DNA of 31,357 nt. Source: Suillus spraguei. Lineage: Eukaryota > Basidiomycota > Agaricomycetes > Boletales > Suillaceae. Each line of letters starts with the position of its first letter. Position 1 is the first letter of the stretch. Under the pieces are notes generated by a model. It ran no database searches and was not told the origin of the DNA. It saw nothing but the letters and a program-made list of their open reading frames with translations. The stretch covers positions 1 through 31,357 of the forward strand of contig JABCPU010000676.1 in NCBI GenBank assembly GCA_016800925.1, in the 5' to 3' direction. This document shows positions 30,178-31,357 of the stretch, in pieces. The translations under genes were made by a program, and so were the position numbers.

Positions 30178-31357
30178 ATGTCTACTTCAGTTGAAACCTC
30201 TTTGGCCAGTCTCAAGGCAACCACTGCTCAGATTGTGGGCATCATCGCCGGGGCTCGGCTCATGCCTGCCGGCACTGGCCAAGCCCACCTTGCTCTGACA
30301 GCACAAGTCACTAATCTTGTGGTAAGTACCATTCATGTGTTAATTTTACTTTTGGTTTTTCTAAGATCTGGGTAGGCTGAGATTGTCCGGGAGCATGAGA
30401 AAGGGCCTTACATGCCCGGCATCATTGCATCCTGCTCCAAGGAGTTGATGAGAGTCAGGTCCATGACTCCCCGGGTGTGGCCCAACTGGCACAGCATCGG
30501 TCATGACGACCCCCGGGTGTTGAAACACTCCTGGCGCAGCAAGATTCGCGCCTGGGAGGCGTTAGGTGACCATTCAGGTGATCTCCCTGTCATGCCTAAC
30601 CCTTCCATTGGCCCAATCACTGTGGACCTTCCCTCCCCACCCGTCATCGCCAGCAATGTCGCTGGTTCTTCCACCCACGCCACCTCCGAGCTCCGGGACA
30701 AAGGAAAAGGTAAGGCGGTTGTTGCTGACCCAGAGCCGGAGGTGGAAGGGAGCAGGAAGAGGAAGTCCCCCATGATGTCGGACACTCTTCCTCACCTCCG
30801 AAGTCGGCCAAGAAGGGTCGCAAGCGGGTCAAGGCAACTCGCCATGTCAAGCAGAATGTGCTTGTGGAGTCGGAAGATGATGAAGACACAATTGTTCAGG
30901 TATGTCGTCCAGCTCATTGTTTTCATTCTCTCAATTTTCTGTAGCCTATTTCGAGTGGAGTGCCGGCGCTCAACGTTCCCCGGCCTTCCACAATTGGTGT
31001 AGGGACGCCTCATTCCCCTCGTTCACCACGTTCCCCAAAGAAGCAATTGTTTGGTCCTGCTTCAGTAAGTAATATTTAGTTGTCCGGCACTTGGAAAAAT
31101 GCTTATATATCATCAGCTCATTGCCGGCAGTCCACCCAAGGTGATGGTGAGTCATCATGATTCTTTGTCCGGACCTCCCGCCTGTACTTACCCATTGTCA
31201 GGCCACCTCCGGCAGTCGTCCGGAGGTTGTCGAGACCCCCCAGGCAATGTCCAGCACTCCGGCTGAGGAACCTGCAGTCATGGATACAGGTGATATTCTC
31301 ATTCCCGGCCCAGTGAGTACTCTAATGAATTCCAATGAGTCCATCAACTATGGAACC
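30178..31357 (+). CDS. Unknown protein, multi-exon, truncated by the right edge
   Basis: The family is not recognised. It starts at ATG 30178 (MSTSVETSLASL). Exons are 30178-30321, 30376-30899, 30945-31064, 31117-31140 or slightly longer, and 31202 onward, separated by 45-61-nt GT-AG introns. Exon 1 encodes a short helical region. Exon 2 encodes AEIVREHEKGPY and NWHSIGHDDPRV, then a Pro/Ser-rich linker and a basic, nuclear-localisation-like segment (GSRKRKSP, then KSAKKGRKRVKATRH in a frame one base away). An acidic patch follows (VESEDDEDTIVQ). Exon 3 is Ser/Pro-rich (HSPRSPRSPKKQLFG). One frame change near 30780 fits loss of a C or G. The mixed basic-acidic, proline-rich composition suggests a nuclear protein. 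Confidence 0.55.

Noticed and set aside
18500..31357. Terminal inverted repeats bounding a complete KDZ element
   Set aside because: I looked near the repeat blocks and gene borders and found no convincing inverted pair or target duplication, so the element limits are left open.

Overview
The window looks like nuclear DNA of a mushroom-forming basidiomycete (Agaricomycetes). The reasons are genes with many 45-65 nt GT-AG introns, a KDZ-type transposase with a CxC2-like cysteine cluster, a TET/JBP-type 2-oxoglutarate/Fe(II) oxygenase, a Tad/I-like non-LTR element with RNase H, and several Ty3/gypsy elements. There is no bacterial-type gene organisation. Almost everything seen is mobile DNA or lineage-restricted accessory genes; I recognise no housekeeping gene.

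Left part (1-17.5 kb), nested retroelements. A decayed gypsy element on the minus strand runs off the left edge. Its gag is split by a 475-bp solo LTR with a 5-bp target duplication. An unassigned stretch (about 4.0-5.8 kb) ends in a tRNA-Ser(UGA)-like sequence with a T12 pol III terminator. A non-LTR element of about 6.3 kb (plus insertion) follows at 5.9-13.75 kb. Its ORF1 is interrupted at a TA dinucleotide by a 1605-bp palindromic (foldback) Tc1/mariner element. ORF1 and ORF2 overlap as TAATG. A short LTR candidate, a long leader and a second, plus-strand gypsy element (gag, a -1 slippery site, then pol truncated after RT) complete the block at 13.8-17.5 kb. The stop codons that break the non-LTR element and the second gypsy pol are all TGA, mostly where Arg is expected, as CpG deamination of CGA would produce.

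Right part (17.5-31.36 kb), a gene-bearing accessory block separated by CpG-rich repeats. In order: a GGGTGGGCC minisatellite; a 237-bp tandem duplication; a TET/JBP-like oxygenase gene (+); a 1.8-kb higher-order minisatellite (repeat of about 385 bp); an unknown gene (-); a KDZ transposase gene (-); an unknown gene (+) diverging from it; a 191-bp tandem duplication; an acidic-repeat protein with a duplicated exon-intron unit (-); and an unknown basic protein gene (+) running off the right edge.

A 5-methylcytosine-oxidase-family gene beside a KDZ transposase matches the published association of these families in basidiomycetes. The local cargo genes and the repeats sharing a GAGTTCCGG core are what I would look at further. 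Many reading-frame breaks in this block are single-base losses in C or G runs, or gains in A runs. Some may therefore be sequence errors rather than real lesions, and the genes may be more intact than they look.
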